Shown here piece after piece: positions 1-9,019 of a DNA stretch of 64,000 nt (positions are counted from its first letter, which is position 1; the number at the start of each line of letters is the position of its first letter). This DNA is from Chengkuizengella marina (lineage in GTDB: Bacteria; Bacillota; Bacilli; Paenibacillales; KCTC-33759), in the NCBI RefSeq assembly GCF_009910845.1, contig NZ_SIJB01000035.1, forward strand, positions 1 to 64,000, given 5' to 3'. The notes below the pieces were generated by a model, which was not told the DNA's origin, made no database searches, and saw nothing but the letters and a program-made list of their open reading frames with translations. Position numbers and translations under genes: made by a program.

Positions 1-114
1 ATTCAGTTTTCAAGGTGCAAAGAATGCTTTATTACCAAGCATTTTTCTTTAATTTTTGTCGTCGTTCTCAGCGGCGACTTGATAAATATAACACATATAA
101 AACTATCATGTCAA
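1..114 (-). promoter_or_regulatory. Strong leftward promoter and leader, probably of an rRNA operon
   Basis: Read on the minus strand, a perfect -35 TTGACA (109-114) and a -10 TTATAT (86-91) are 17 bases apart, with AT-rich sequence upstream. Transcription would start near 79 and run off the left edge. The leader contains a GC-rich hairpin (GTCGCCG...CGACGAC, about 59-80) and ends at the window edge with CCTTGAAAACTGAAT, a string typical of spacers and leaders in Bacillales rRNA operons. In Bacillus subtilis bofA is followed directly by rrnA, so an rRNA operon is the natural inference. No rRNA gene itself lies in the window. Confidence 0.6.
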
Positions 115-256
115 CCATCTTTTATCTTTTCTATTGTAACATAAAAAATCATTCTCATCCCAGAGATCAACTGTGATTATGACATTTCCAAAAATAATTT
201 TAACTAATATAATATAGTATAATTTTCTATCAAAGAAGAGAGGTAATCTCATTTGC

Positions 257-514
257 TTAAATGATTAAGAACTTTATTCCTACAACTCCCAACAATCCAG
301 GGACTCCCAACACACTACTTGTAATAAGAACGACAGAATTAATTGGTAGTATATCCCCTTCTACTATTAAATTAATAATATAAATAAAAATAGCAGAAGT
401 AATAATATTTATTAATACATAATTCATCCATTTTGAAACTTTCTGATAGTTTCTTATTCCCAAAATCAGTACAAAAACAACAAATACAATAGTTAAATAC
501 GATATAAATCCCAT
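257..514 (-). CDS. bofA: Pro-sigma-K processing inhibitor BofA
   Basis: This 85-residue integral membrane protein matches the BofA family in size, hydrophobicity and its C-terminal signature (PINSV...SSVLGVPGLLGVVGIK, ending FLII). BofA sits in the outer forespore membrane with SpoIVFA and holds the SpoIVFB protease inactive, so that pro-sigma-K is cleaved only after engulfment. Hydrophobic segments cover about residues 2-20, 30-50 and 58-85. It lies 15 bases after yaaL on the same strand and just upstream of the probable rRNA operon promoter, the same order as yaaL-bofA-rrnA in B. subtilis. The identification rests on motif and context, both of which are strong. Confidence 0.88.
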   Translation of the reverse strand: MGFISYLTIVFVVFVLILGIRNYQKVSKWMNYVLINIITSAIFIYIINLIVEGDILPINSVVLITSSVLGVPGLLGVVGIKFLII

Positions 515-529
515 TTTAATCCTCCGTTT

Positions 530-775
530 TTATTTCTTCAACTTAGTAATCTGTAACTCCTTAGCTTGTCTTAATAACATCTCATACCTTTTTTCCGCTG
601 CCTCCCATGAAAATATAGCAAAATCAATCTCGTCTTTGTCTACAGCGTAATTAAATTTTTCACCTGCTGCAATCCAATCATTTTTAGCTTTTTCTACTTC
701 CTCATTAATTAATAATTCATCATGATCTATTGCATTAGAACTAAATTTGCTTAAATACTGCTGAATGCTTGTCAT
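530..775 (-). CDS. yaaL: YaaL family protein (DUF2508)
   Basis: A small, charged, mostly alpha-helical protein of 81 residues with no signal or membrane segment. Its length and the pattern EVEKAKNDWIAAGEKFNYA followed by FSWEAAEKRYEMLL fit the YaaL/DUF2508 family. That family sits between recR and bofA in most Bacillales and has no established function. Here bofA follows on the same strand, but recR and dnaX are not upstream: the next upstream gene is murA, ending at 1045 behind its own terminator. The start has a good RBS (AGGAGG about 7 bases upstream). The pair is therefore cut off from its usual dnaX-recR operon. Confidence 0.8.
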   Translation of the reverse strand: MTSIQQYLSKFSSNAIDHDELLINEEVEKAKNDWIAAGEKFNYAVDKDEIDFAIFSWEAAEKRYEMLLRQAKELQITKLKK

Positions 776-983
776 AAAAAACCTCCTTAGTTTATCATTA
801 TCTCGGGAAGCATAATTAATATAATATATAAATTAAAACTATAGAATAGAACTCTTTAGTTAAATAAAATCAACCCCAATTCAAAACTACAAAAACTATA
901 AGAAAAACTTAATGATTGGTAGCCATAAATACAAGACTAAGGATAGTTATTAGCAAGGAAGCTGATGTCGTCTTTAAAGAGCA

Positions 984-1013
984 CAAAAAAAGCCACCGAA
1001 TGGTGACTTTAAT
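984..1013 (-). terminator. Rho-independent terminator after murA
   Basis: On the minus strand AAAGTCACC-ATTC-GGTGGCTTT is followed by a T run (TTTTTTTGTGC), about 30 bases beyond the murA stop. The 776-983 interval between it and yaaL is AT-rich with nothing else recognised. Confidence 0.85.
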
Positions 1014-1044
1014 AAATAAAAGTAGTTAAAATAAGAATGTATGA

Positions 1045-2376
1045 TTATGCCAATGTAGGTTGAATAGGCAGTACACGTTCAATTCTTGTATTATGTTCAT
1101 GTGCTTCCTCATTTTCATGATACTGTACCCTGCCAATATTTGCACCTAATTGTTTTAATTTCTCAGTTACATTTACATATCCACGATCAATATGATGAAT
1201 ATCAGAGATTACGGTTTCTCCTTCAGCTGCTAGTCCTGCTAAAATCAATGCTGCACCTGCTCTTAAATCTGTGGCATTGACCTTGGCACCAATTAATTTA
1301 GTATTTCCATTTATTACTGCTGTTTGTCCTTCAACTTTAATTTTTGCATTCATCCGTTCAAATTCAGAAACATGCATGAAACGATTTTCAAATAAAGACT
1401 CAGAGACAATACTTGTTCCATCTGAAATCATTAACAAACTCATCATTTGAGATTGCATATCTGTTGGAAATCCTGGATAAGGTAATGTTTTCAAGTCAAC
1501 AGCCTTTAACGTAGTTGGGGCAGAAACTTGTATTCCTTTTTCATTGATAAGAATTGTGGTTCCCATTTCTTCCAACTTGGAAATGACAGGTGTTAAATGA
1601 TCTTCAATAGCACCTTCAATAAAAATGTTTCCTCCAGTAATAGCTGCTGCAATCATATATGTACCAGCTTCAATACGATCAGGGATCACTGTATGATTAA
1701 TACCTGATAACTGTTGTACACCTTCTATTCTAATCATTCCTGTACCTGCACCTCGAACCTTTGCTCCCATTCCATTTAAGAAGTTTGCTAAATCGACTAT
1801 CTCTGGTTCTTTGGCAGCATTTTCAATGGTTGTCGTACCATGAGCTAGTGTAGCAGCCATCATAATATTTTCTGTAGCTCCAACACTAGGAACATCTAAG
1901 TATATTTTAGCACCTTTTAATCTCCCTTTAGACCTAGCCTCGATAAAACCTTGCCCAAATTCAATCTGGGCACCCATGGCTTCAAAACCTTTTAAATGTT
2001 GGTCTATGGGACGAGTCCCAATTGCACACCCTCCAGGTAAGGATATTTTTGCATAACCCTCACGACCTAATAAAGAACCAGCAACTAAAAAAGAGGCTCT
2101 CATTTTACGTACTAATTCGTAAGGTGCTTCATGTGCTTTTACTTGTTTGGCATCAACTTTTAAAACTTCATTATCATACCTAATATTTATTCCCATTGCC
2201 TCTAATACTTTAGCTATGGTAAAAACATCATCAAGAGGAGGAACATCGCGAATTACACTTATTCCGTCTTTTGCTAAAATTGAGGCAGCTATAATAGGTA
2301 ATACAGCGTTTTTGGCACCGCTTATTTTGACTTTACCAGATAATGGTATGCCTCCGCGGACGATTATCTTTTCCAT
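1045..2376 (-). CDS. murA: UDP-N-acetylglucosamine 1-carboxyvinyltransferase MurA
   Basis: This cytoplasmic enzyme transfers enolpyruvate from PEP to UDP-GlcNAc, the first committed step of peptidoglycan synthesis and the target of fosfomycin. The 443-residue product has the conserved K22-N23 pair (SGAKNA) and the catalytic, fosfomycin-reactive Cys117 in [16 protein letters not shown]. The chosen ATG (2374-2376) has GGAGG 7 bases upstream; a longer in-frame reading to 2421 lacks such support. A DUF1146 gene precedes it, as in other Bacillales. Firmicutes often have two MurA paralogues, and which one this is cannot be told here. A terminator follows directly. Confidence 0.96.
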   Translation of the reverse strand: MEKIIVRGGIPLSGKVKISGAKNAVLPIIAASILAKDGISVIRDVPPLDDVFTIAKVLEAMGINIRYDNEVLKVDAKQVKAHEAPYELVRKMRASFLVAGSLLGREGYAKISLPGGCAIGTRPIDQHLKGFEAMGAQIEFGQGFIEARSKGRLKGAKIYLDVPSVGATENIMMAATLAHGTTTIENAAKEPEIVDLANFLNGMGAKVRGAGTGMIRIEGVQQLSGINHTVIPDRIEAGTYMIAAAITGGNIFIEGAIEDHLTPVISKLEEMGTTILINEKGIQVSAPTTLKAVDLKTLPYPGFPTDMQSQMMSLLMISDGTSIVSESLFENRFMHVSEFERMNAKIKVEGQTAVINGNTKLIGAKVNATDLRAGAALILAGLAAEGETVISDIHHIDRGYVNVTEKLKQLGANIGRVQYHENEEAHEHNTRIERVLPIQPTLA

Positions 2377-2530
2377 TGTTAGGCCTCCGCGCATCAATAA
2401 TATAGTTTGCAATCTTTTCAATTTTACACTACTATCCGACTTGTTACAACTAACTTTTATTTCCTTTTTAATTACGAGTAATTATTTATTTTCATTGTTC
2501 GCAATTGTATCAAATGTTATTCTGCTTCAA

Positions 2531-2767
2531 TCACTGAAATAAATATTTTATTGCTAGTGACCAGTTATAGTACTGAATGATAAAATTTCCTAGCTGATTA
2601 CCAATCACAATTGTAATGATGACTTTTAGCAATTTGGCTTCAAAACTTTCCGGATTTTTCATAAAAATATCAAAACGAAAGGATTGCAGCACTTTCCAGC
2701 ATAACAAAATGCTTAACAATACAATTACTAAATTCGTAATATTGTTTACAATTGCCTCCATCAACAT
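2531..2767 (-). CDS. DUF1146 small membrane protein (YwzB family)
   Basis: A 78-residue protein with two hydrophobic segments (about 8-26 and 45-65) and a short charged loop (FRFDIFMKNPESFEAKLLK). The length, the topology, and its position directly upstream of murA and near the atp/nuo clusters fit the DUF1146/YwzB family of conserved Bacillales membrane proteins, whose function is unknown. The start has GAGAGG nine bases upstream. A 155-base spacer separates it from murA, so the two may be co-transcribed, but no promoter was identified in between. Confidence 0.75.
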   Translation of the reverse strand: MLMEAIVNNITNLVIVLLSILLCWKVLQSFRFDIFMKNPESFEAKLLKVIITIVIGNQLGNFIIQYYNWSLAIKYLFQ

Positions 2768-2782
2768 AAACCATTACCTCTC

Positions 2783-5557
2783 CTACTCTAACAATAAATT
2801 GTATATTAATGTAGCAAATTCGGCTCGACTTGTCTGATTATCAGGCCTAAACGTACCGTCGTTATAACCATTAATAATTCCATCTAATTTTAATTGTGTT
2901 AATATTTCAGCTGCCCAATATCCTTCAGGTATATCATTAAAAGGGGTATCACCTTCAACACCCTCTTTACCAAGAGCATTTGCTATAATTTTTGCAGCTT
3001 CAACTCTACTTAAATTATTATTTGGAGCGAACGTTCCATCAGTATAACCATTGATTAAACCCGCTTCACTAGCTAAGAGGATCGGTTTATATGCCCAATA
3101 TTGATTTGATAAATCTTTAAATGGTGAAGAAGTAGGGCCTACACCATCAAGCTCCATGGCCCTAACTACCATAGTGATTGCTTCGGCACGTGTAATATTC
3201 TCATTAGGAAGAAAACGTCCATCAACCCCGTTCACTATACCAAGATCCCAAAGCTCTTTAATTTCCTCTTTCGCCCAGTGCGTTTCAATATCTGAAAAAA
3301 TGGTATCAATCGATTTCTCAGTAACTTGTAAAGAATACATTTGATGTTCAAAAGCTTGGTCAGAGACAAGTTTAACGTAATAAGTACCAGCAGCTAAACC
3401 CTCTAATTGTTTATTAATACTTGTCTTTCCTTCGTTTGTAGTTAAAAATACAAGGTTTTGCATCGAATTTAGCACACTTAATGTTACGTTTCTATTTTGT
3501 GGCAATTGATCTAAATCAATATTTATATCGCTTGTTTCATTAATTCTAAATGAAAACCAATCTTCATCTGTTCCATGATCAAAAACTCCATTATGTTCTG
3601 TATTCAAGTTTATTTTCGTTGTTTGATAGGCTTTATCATTAGGTTCATTTGTATCTACGAATGTAGGAAGATAAGTCACCTGTAAATGATAATTCCCTAT
3701 AACAGGCAAGGAGTCCATTCCATCTTCCGCATAATTCTGTACTTGTAAATAGTATTTCCCAGGTAATACAGAGCTATGATAATATTCAGTCTCTCCAGTA
3801 TTTCCTCTGTCTATGGAAAGAGGATCGGTTCCATCTGGTTTTTGCAGTATTAATTGTAGGTCCATTCTATTCGTGTCAGTAGACAGTTCAATTGTTAAAT
3901 TGCCTTCTTGTACAACTTCAAATACATACCAATCTTTATCGTTCACTTGATGAAATGTACCTAGAATTTTTTCTTTAGTTCCTGTCAAATCATAGGCTTT
4001 ATCTTGTGAATCATTGTCTTCAAATAAATCTGCTTCAATAAAAAACTGAGTAATAAATTCATACGGTAAGTAGTTAAAATCTGTCTGATCTTTATATCTC
4101 AATTGAATATAGCCTATTTGATCTTTTTTTACTGATAAATTTATATCCTCTAGTAAATTATAAACTAAAGTTTCCTCATTATTATGATAGACCAGTTCAA
4201 CATCTTTCATATCATCTTCACTAATTGAAGTTGAATCAAATTCAAATTCTATCTTTAAACTTCCATCATATAAACTTTTTAGATAAAACCAATCCTCATC
4301 ATTTTCATCTGTAAGAACACCAGACATCATAGCGTCCATTTGGAGAGGCTTGGCTTCATCTTTACTATTATTATCCTCATAAATATCTTCAATAGCTGGC
4401 TCAATTAAAGCTGAGTCAATTCTTAACAAACCATAACCAGAGTGTTCATCCCACCCAGTATCATGAACATCTTCTGCAGTTTGTCTAATTAAATTTCGAA
4501 TTTGAGATGGCTCCAATTCAGGATTTTGTGACCAGATTAGTGCAGCTGCTGCAGCAACTTGAGGTGCGGCCATCGATGTTCCAACATTATAAGTGTAACT
4601 GCCATCAAGCCCGGTAGTATAAACCTTCCAAGACGCTACCACATCAATCTCTTGTCCAAAATTTGATTTTTCTGGAATCGTTTTATCATTCAGCAAACCA
4701 CCTACTGCTAAAACTGTAGGATAAGCAGCCGGGTATTGAATTGATTGCAGCCCATCATTACCAGATGCAGCTACAATTAATACACCATTATCTTCTGCAT
4801 ATTGAACAATTTCCTGTAAATATGGTGAAGCACTATGTAATCCCAATGATAATACAACAATTTTTGCCCCATTCTCCACTGCGTACTGAATACCTTCTCC
4901 AAGATCAGTTTCATTACCTTCCCCTTGTTCATCCAATGCTTTAATAGGCATAATTTGTGTATTCCAAAGTATACCAGAAATTCCTATCACATTATTTCCA
5001 GATGCAGCTACAATTCCAGCCACGTTTGTTCCATGCCCATGATCATCTTGTGGGAGGGCACTTCCATCTAATATATTTACACCGTCTACTAAATTGTCTA
5101 TTAAATCAGGGTGTTGTAAGTCAATCCCTGTATCAACAATTGCTATTTTTATTGAAGTATTTTCATTAGCAATATCCCATGCTTCAATTGCACCAATATT
5201 TGATAAATAAGACTGTTGTGATACAAATTCATCATTTGGCAAAGAAGAAACTTGGACTATATGATTCTCCTGATAATACTCTATATACGAAGATCTATTT
5301 AAACTAGATAACCATATATGTATATTTTCATTATCATGTGGTCTCAATACACTAATGTTAAAGTCAGTGTAATCTGCAATCACTTCACTTTTCAATAATA
5401 GCTGTTCATCCTTTTCATCAATCCATTTAATAATCCAGCTTTGATCTTTATCTAATGATTGTGCATAAATATAACTTTGAATATTGATAGTTTGTACAAC
5501 TAATAATGTAAATAGAAAGGAGACTATTATAAATGTAATTGTTATATATTTTCTCAT
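2783..5557 (-). CDS. Secreted subtilisin-like serine protease with PPC domains and three SLH repeats
   Basis: A 924-residue exported S8 peptidase. It has an N-terminal signal or anchor segment (about 3-33) and a propeptide-like region to about 110. The catalytic domain has D142 (IAIVDTGID), H175 (HGHGTNVAG), oxyanion N267 (AASGND) and S328 (GTSMAAPQ). Three pre-peptidase C-terminal-type beta domains follow, each with an E/N-D-N and DEDW or DKDW motif (about 393-490, 515-625 and 635-735). The last 180 residues hold three S-layer homology repeats, each with the ITRAEA-like signature, which bind pyruvylated secondary cell-wall polymer. It is therefore probably a cell-surface-anchored protease. 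It sits between the nuo operon and the DUF1146 gene, where no such gene is expected, so it is probably a lineage-specific insertion. Confidence 0.93.
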   Translation of the reverse strand: MRKYITITFIIVSFLFTLLVVQTINIQSYIYAQSLDKDQSWIIKWIDEKDEQLLLKSEVIADYTDFNISVLRPHDNENIHIWLSSLNRSSYIEYYQENHIVQVSSLPNDEFVSQQSYLSNIGAIEAWDIANENTSIKIAIVDTGIDLQHPDLIDNLVDGVNILDGSALPQDDHGHGTNVAGIVAASGNNVIGISGILWNTQIMPIKALDEQGEGNETDLGEGIQYAVENGAKIVVLSLGLHSASPYLQEIVQYAEDNGVLIVAASGNDGLQSIQYPAAYPTVLAVGGLLNDKTIPEKSNFGQEIDVVASWKVYTTGLDGSYTYNVGTSMAAPQVAAAAALIWSQNPELEPSQIRNLIRQTAEDVHDTGWDEHSGYGLLRIDSALIEPAIEDIYEDNNSKDEAKPLQMDAMMSGVLTDENDEDWFYLKSLYDGSLKIEFEFDSTSISEDDMKDVELVYHNNEETLVYNLLEDINLSVKKDQIGYIQLRYKDQTDFNYLPYEFITQFFIEADLFEDNDSQDKAYDLTGTKEKILGTFHQVNDKDWYVFEVVQEGNLTIELSTDTNRMDLQLILQKPDGTDPLSIDRGNTGETEYYHSSVLPGKYYLQVQNYAEDGMDSLPVIGNYHLQVTYLPTFVDTNEPNDKAYQTTKINLNTEHNGVFDHGTDEDWFSFRINETSDINIDLDQLPQNRNVTLSVLNSMQNLVFLTTNEGKTSINKQLEGLAAGTYYVKLVSDQAFEHQMYSLQVTEKSIDTIFSDIETHWAKEEIKELWDLGIVNGVDGRFLPNENITRAEAITMVVRAMELDGVGPTSSPFKDLSNQYWAYKPILLASEAGLINGYTDGTFAPNNNLSRVEAAKIIANALGKEGVEGDTPFNDIPEGYWAAEILTQLKLDGIINGYNDGTFRPDNQTSRAEFATLIYNLLLE

Positions 5558-5716
5558 GATTGTCCCTATCCTTTATTTTATATTTATAAATTATAATCTA
5601 TAAACTAAATCTATCATGTTTTATATCAATAATAAAGTAAATCTTTCTATATTTTTATATATTTTAAATGGAAAATAATTCTGATTGACCAATGGAAGAA
5701 TTTATTTTATAAAAAA

Positions 5717-5787
5717 AATCACTCCTACATGATCAAGTTATTTTTAGACTTTCAAAATAATAACTTGATATTAATGTAGAAGTGATT
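5717..5787 (-). terminator. Long inverted repeat, terminator after the nuo operon
   Basis: The arms AATCACT-CTACAT...AAGTTATT and AATAACTT...ATGTAG-AGTGATT fold into a long imperfect hairpin. On the minus strand it is followed by a run of eight T. It lies about 90 bases beyond the nuoN stop and should end the complex I transcript. The rest of the 5558-5878 gap is AT-rich and holds the upstream region of the SLH protease, with no confident promoter seen. Confidence 0.8.
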
Positions 5788-5878
5788 ATTATATAACAAA
5801 ATTACTTATGATATTACTTAAAATATACCTTTCCAATTCTCATTTATTTAAATTTAAGAATTTGACAATTTTAATTTT

Positions 5879-7417
5879 TTATCTGATAAAAAAGTCTGTT
5901 CCAATTGTAAATATATCGTTGATATAGCTTAATACATAATTCGGGAAAAACCCAAGAATAATCGTAACCACAGTACTAATCCATATTGTAATAGCTATTG
6001 GAACTGAAAGATTTAACTTATTCGAACCTGCTTCAAAATTTGTGCGCATAAACATTTGGCGAATAATGGAAAAATAATAATAAAATGATATGACACTGGT
6101 AAGAATCATAACGATTGCTAACCAATAAGCTTTGACTTGCAGCGCACCTAATAAAATAAATACTTTACCGATAAACCCTCCAGTAACAGGCAGTCCTGCA
6201 AGAGATAGAAGAAGGATCACAACTGCAAATGCTGTATATGGAGCTCTATAATATAGACCTGCAAATCCTTTTAACTCACCATCCCCTGTTGTCCTTTCAA
6301 TCGCCATCAGCACTGCAAATGCGCCAATGTTCATAAACAAATAAGCAATTAAATAAAAATACAGTTCAGAAAAATTAGATGAATGTGGAAATTGACTATG
6401 TAAACCAATTCCAATAGGAACTAATAAGTATCCCGCATTCGCTACACCAGAATAAGCTAAAAGTCGTTTCACTTTTCGTTGTTTTAAAGCTAAAACGTTT
6501 CCTATGATCATTGCTGCTGCTGCAACCAATAAGATGATCATAAATAAGTCAATAAAGACTGGGCTTGAATCTTGCCCCCCAACCCCATAATAAACTAAGT
6601 AAACCAATCTAAATAACATCGCAAAACCAGCCGCTTTAGACACAGTTGCTAAATAGGCAGTAATCGGTGTTGCTGCTCCTTGATATACGTCTGCCGCCCA
6701 TGTATGGAAAGGTGCTGCAGCAATTTTAGTTCCTAGACCTGCTACGATTAACATAAAACTTACATAGATCAATAACTCAAAAGAGCTATCGCTGACTTGC
6801 AAGGCCTGATTAATCTCAGTTAAATTTGTACTACCAGAAAGACCATATAAAAATGACATTCCGTATAATATAAATGCTGAAGCAATTCCTCCAACTACTA
6901 TATATTTAAATGCAGCTTCATTTGTCTTCGTATTCCCTTTCCTTATCCCTACCAAAATATAAGATGTGATACTAAGCAACTCAAGACCCACGTACAAAGT
7001 AATTAGGTCCCCTGAGGATGCCATAATCATTGCACCTAATGTAGCAGGTAAAAATAAATAATAATATTCTCCTCTATGATGAATATCTTCCTTTTTAACG
7101 GAGCCGATGCTCATGAAAAGAATAAAGATCGTTCCTATAAGGAATATCAGTTTAAATAAATTTGCAAAATCGTCTACTCGATAACTTAGATTTAATAATT
7201 GTACAGGAGCTAACGGATCCTCTGAAAGATTTAACAATCGCATATAATAAATGACAAATGCGGTTGAAATCATTAGAGATACAATCGATAACCATCCTAA
7301 TATCGTACGATTTACCTTGTTAGGTAATATCAAATCTAAAACCGATATGATGACTGCAGCGATGACTAACGTAAGCTCTGGTGATAAATATACTAAATCA
7401 GATAATTGAAGACGCAT
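5879..7417 (-). CDS. nuoN: NADH-quinone oxidoreductase subunit N
   Basis: An antiporter-like membrane subunit of the proton-pumping arm of complex I, 512 residues with about 14 hydrophobic segments. Conserved features are the charged helix-5 region (YVGLELLSITSYIL) and the central lysine-bearing helices (KIAAAPFHTWAADVYQGAATP and LLAYSGVANAGYLL). It is the last gene of the nuo operon, starting 3 bases after the nuoM stop with a GGGGGG-type RBS. The length is normal for NuoN. Confidence 0.95.
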   Translation of the reverse strand: MRLQLSDLVYLSPELTLVIAAVIISVLDLILPNKVNRTILGWLSIVSLMISTAFVIYYMRLLNLSEDPLAPVQLLNLSYRVDDFANLFKLIFLIGTIFILFMSIGSVKKEDIHHRGEYYYLFLPATLGAMIMASSGDLITLYVGLELLSITSYILVGIRKGNTKTNEAAFKYIVVGGIASAFILYGMSFLYGLSGSTNLTEINQALQVSDSSFELLIYVSFMLIVAGLGTKIAAAPFHTWAADVYQGAATPITAYLATVSKAAGFAMLFRLVYLVYYGVGGQDSSPVFIDLFMIILLVAAAAMIIGNVLALKQRKVKRLLAYSGVANAGYLLVPIGIGLHSQFPHSSNFSELYFYLIAYLFMNIGAFAVLMAIERTTGDGELKGFAGLYYRAPYTAFAVVILLLSLAGLPVTGGFIGKVFILLGALQVKAYWLAIVMILTSVISFYYYFSIIRQMFMRTNFEAGSNKLNLSVPIAITIWISTVVTIILGFFPNYVLSYINDIFTIGTDFFIR

Positions 7418-7420
7418 TGG

Positions 7421-9019
7421 TTAACCCCCCATCTTCGTGACTATACTTAGAATCGTTTCTTGCATTGGTTCAATTAAAACAGCAGGATATATTCCAAGAA
7501 GAAGAATAAAAGCAACCAAAGCAATCATTGGAACAGCTTCTACTAACCTTGCCTCATTCATCTTGGTATATTGTGTTGGTAAAGACCCAAATGTCATTTT
7601 CAATACCCCTCGCAATACATAAACAGCAGTTAATACAATACCAAGTGTACCTATTATAGTAACGATTGGCATCGTATCAAACAATCCTACAAAGGTTAAA
7701 AACTCACTAATGAAACCTGATAAACCTGGCAAACCTAACGAAGCCATACCGGCAATTAACAAAATTCCACTTATAAACGGAATAGATTTTGCTAAACCAC
7801 CCAATTCATCAAGTTTTGTAGTTTGTGTACGTTCGTAAATACTACCGACGATTAAGAACATGAGCGCAGATATAAAACCATGGGAAACTAGTTGATATAC
7901 CGCTCCTTGCATTCCAGCCAAATTAAATGCCGCTATACCAAGAAGCACAATTCCCATATGACTTACACTTGAGTATGCTAAAATCAGCTTGAATTCATTT
8001 TGTACAAATGCCAAAATGGCACCATATAAAATATTTATTATTCCTAGTATCGCTAAAATAAAAGCCCATTCTTTTGCCTGTTCTGGAAATAATACAACTC
8101 CAAAACGAATGAGACCATATGCACCCATTTTAAGCAATAAACCAGAGTGAATCATAACAATGGATGGAGGAGCTTCTGTATGTACTCTTAACATCCAAGT
8201 ATGGAACGGGAATATCGGTAATTTAATGCCGAATGCCACAAGCAGCATTATGAATATAAACCATCGCATATTTTCACTTAAATAAAATATAGTACCTTCA
8301 ATATTAGCTAAAGATTGCGGGTTGTTTAACTGATCGAATACTACACCAACATCAGATGTATATCTCAATAAATTAGAAGCTTCGTCAAAATAAAAACCTG
8401 CAGTATTAATTAATATCAATATAGCAATCAACATGATGGCAGAACCAACACCATTGTAAATCAAAAACTTGTTTGCTGCTCTCTCTCGATCCTTGTAACC
8501 CCATATTCCAATCAAGAAAAACATAGGAATTAATGTGATCTCAAAAAAGATAAAGAACAACATTAAATCTTTTGCAAAGAAAACACCCAATATACCTACT
8601 TCAAGAAGTAAAAACAAAATATAAAAGGTCTTCCATCTTTTTTTAATATAAACAGAAGCCAGTGCTGCCATTAAACAGACTAAAGCAGTTAAAAATGATA
8701 ATGCTAACGATAATCCATCCACACCCATTAAATAATTAAATTCGTAAGCATAATCAATCGCTGGTGCACCAGGGGGTGAAATCAATTCACTATTTAACGG
8801 AATTTCTAAGAACTTCATTTCTTCTGTAAACTGCATACCCGAAGAGGTGTTATCAAAATCAATATATAATAAGGCAGACAAAATCAATGTTAATATCGTT
8901 GTAGCTATAGCAACCCATCTAATCGCTTTCCCTTTTTGACCTGGAATAAACAAAATGATCAATATACCTATCAAAGGAGAAAATGTTATTAAGGAGAGTA
9001 AAGGCAGATGTTCTAACAT
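7421..9019 (-). CDS. nuoM: NADH-quinone oxidoreductase subunit M
   Basis: The second antiporter-like subunit of complex I, 532 residues. It shows the family hallmarks FFEITLIPMFFLIGIWG (conserved Glu in helix 5), KLPIFPFHTWMLRVHTEAPPS and LAYSSVSHMG. It acts in the cytoplasmic membrane, where quinone reduction is coupled to proton export. The start has AGGAGG nine bases upstream and abuts the nuoL stop. The length and domain layout are normal for Bacillales NuoM. Confidence 0.96.
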   Translation of the reverse strand: MLEHLPLLSLITFSPLIGILIILFIPGQKGKAIRWVAIATTILTLILSALLYIDFDNTSSGMQFTEEMKFLEIPLNSELISPPGAPAIDYAYEFNYLMGVDGLSLALSFLTALVCLMAALASVYIKKRWKTFYILFLLLEVGILGVFFAKDLMLFFIFFEITLIPMFFLIGIWGYKDRERAANKFLIYNGVGSAIMLIAILILINTAGFYFDEASNLLRYTSDVGVVFDQLNNPQSLANIEGTIFYLSENMRWFIFIMLLVAFGIKLPIFPFHTWMLRVHTEAPPSIVMIHSGLLLKMGAYGLIRFGVVLFPEQAKEWAFILAILGIINILYGAILAFVQNEFKLILAYSSVSHMGIVLLGIAAFNLAGMQGAVYQLVSHGFISALMFLIVGSIYERTQTTKLDELGGLAKSIPFISGILLIAGMASLGLPGLSGFISEFLTFVGLFDTMPIVTIIGTLGIVLTAVYVLRGVLKMTFGSLPTQYTKMNEARLVEAVPMIALVAFILLLGIYPAVLIEPMQETILSIVTKMGG

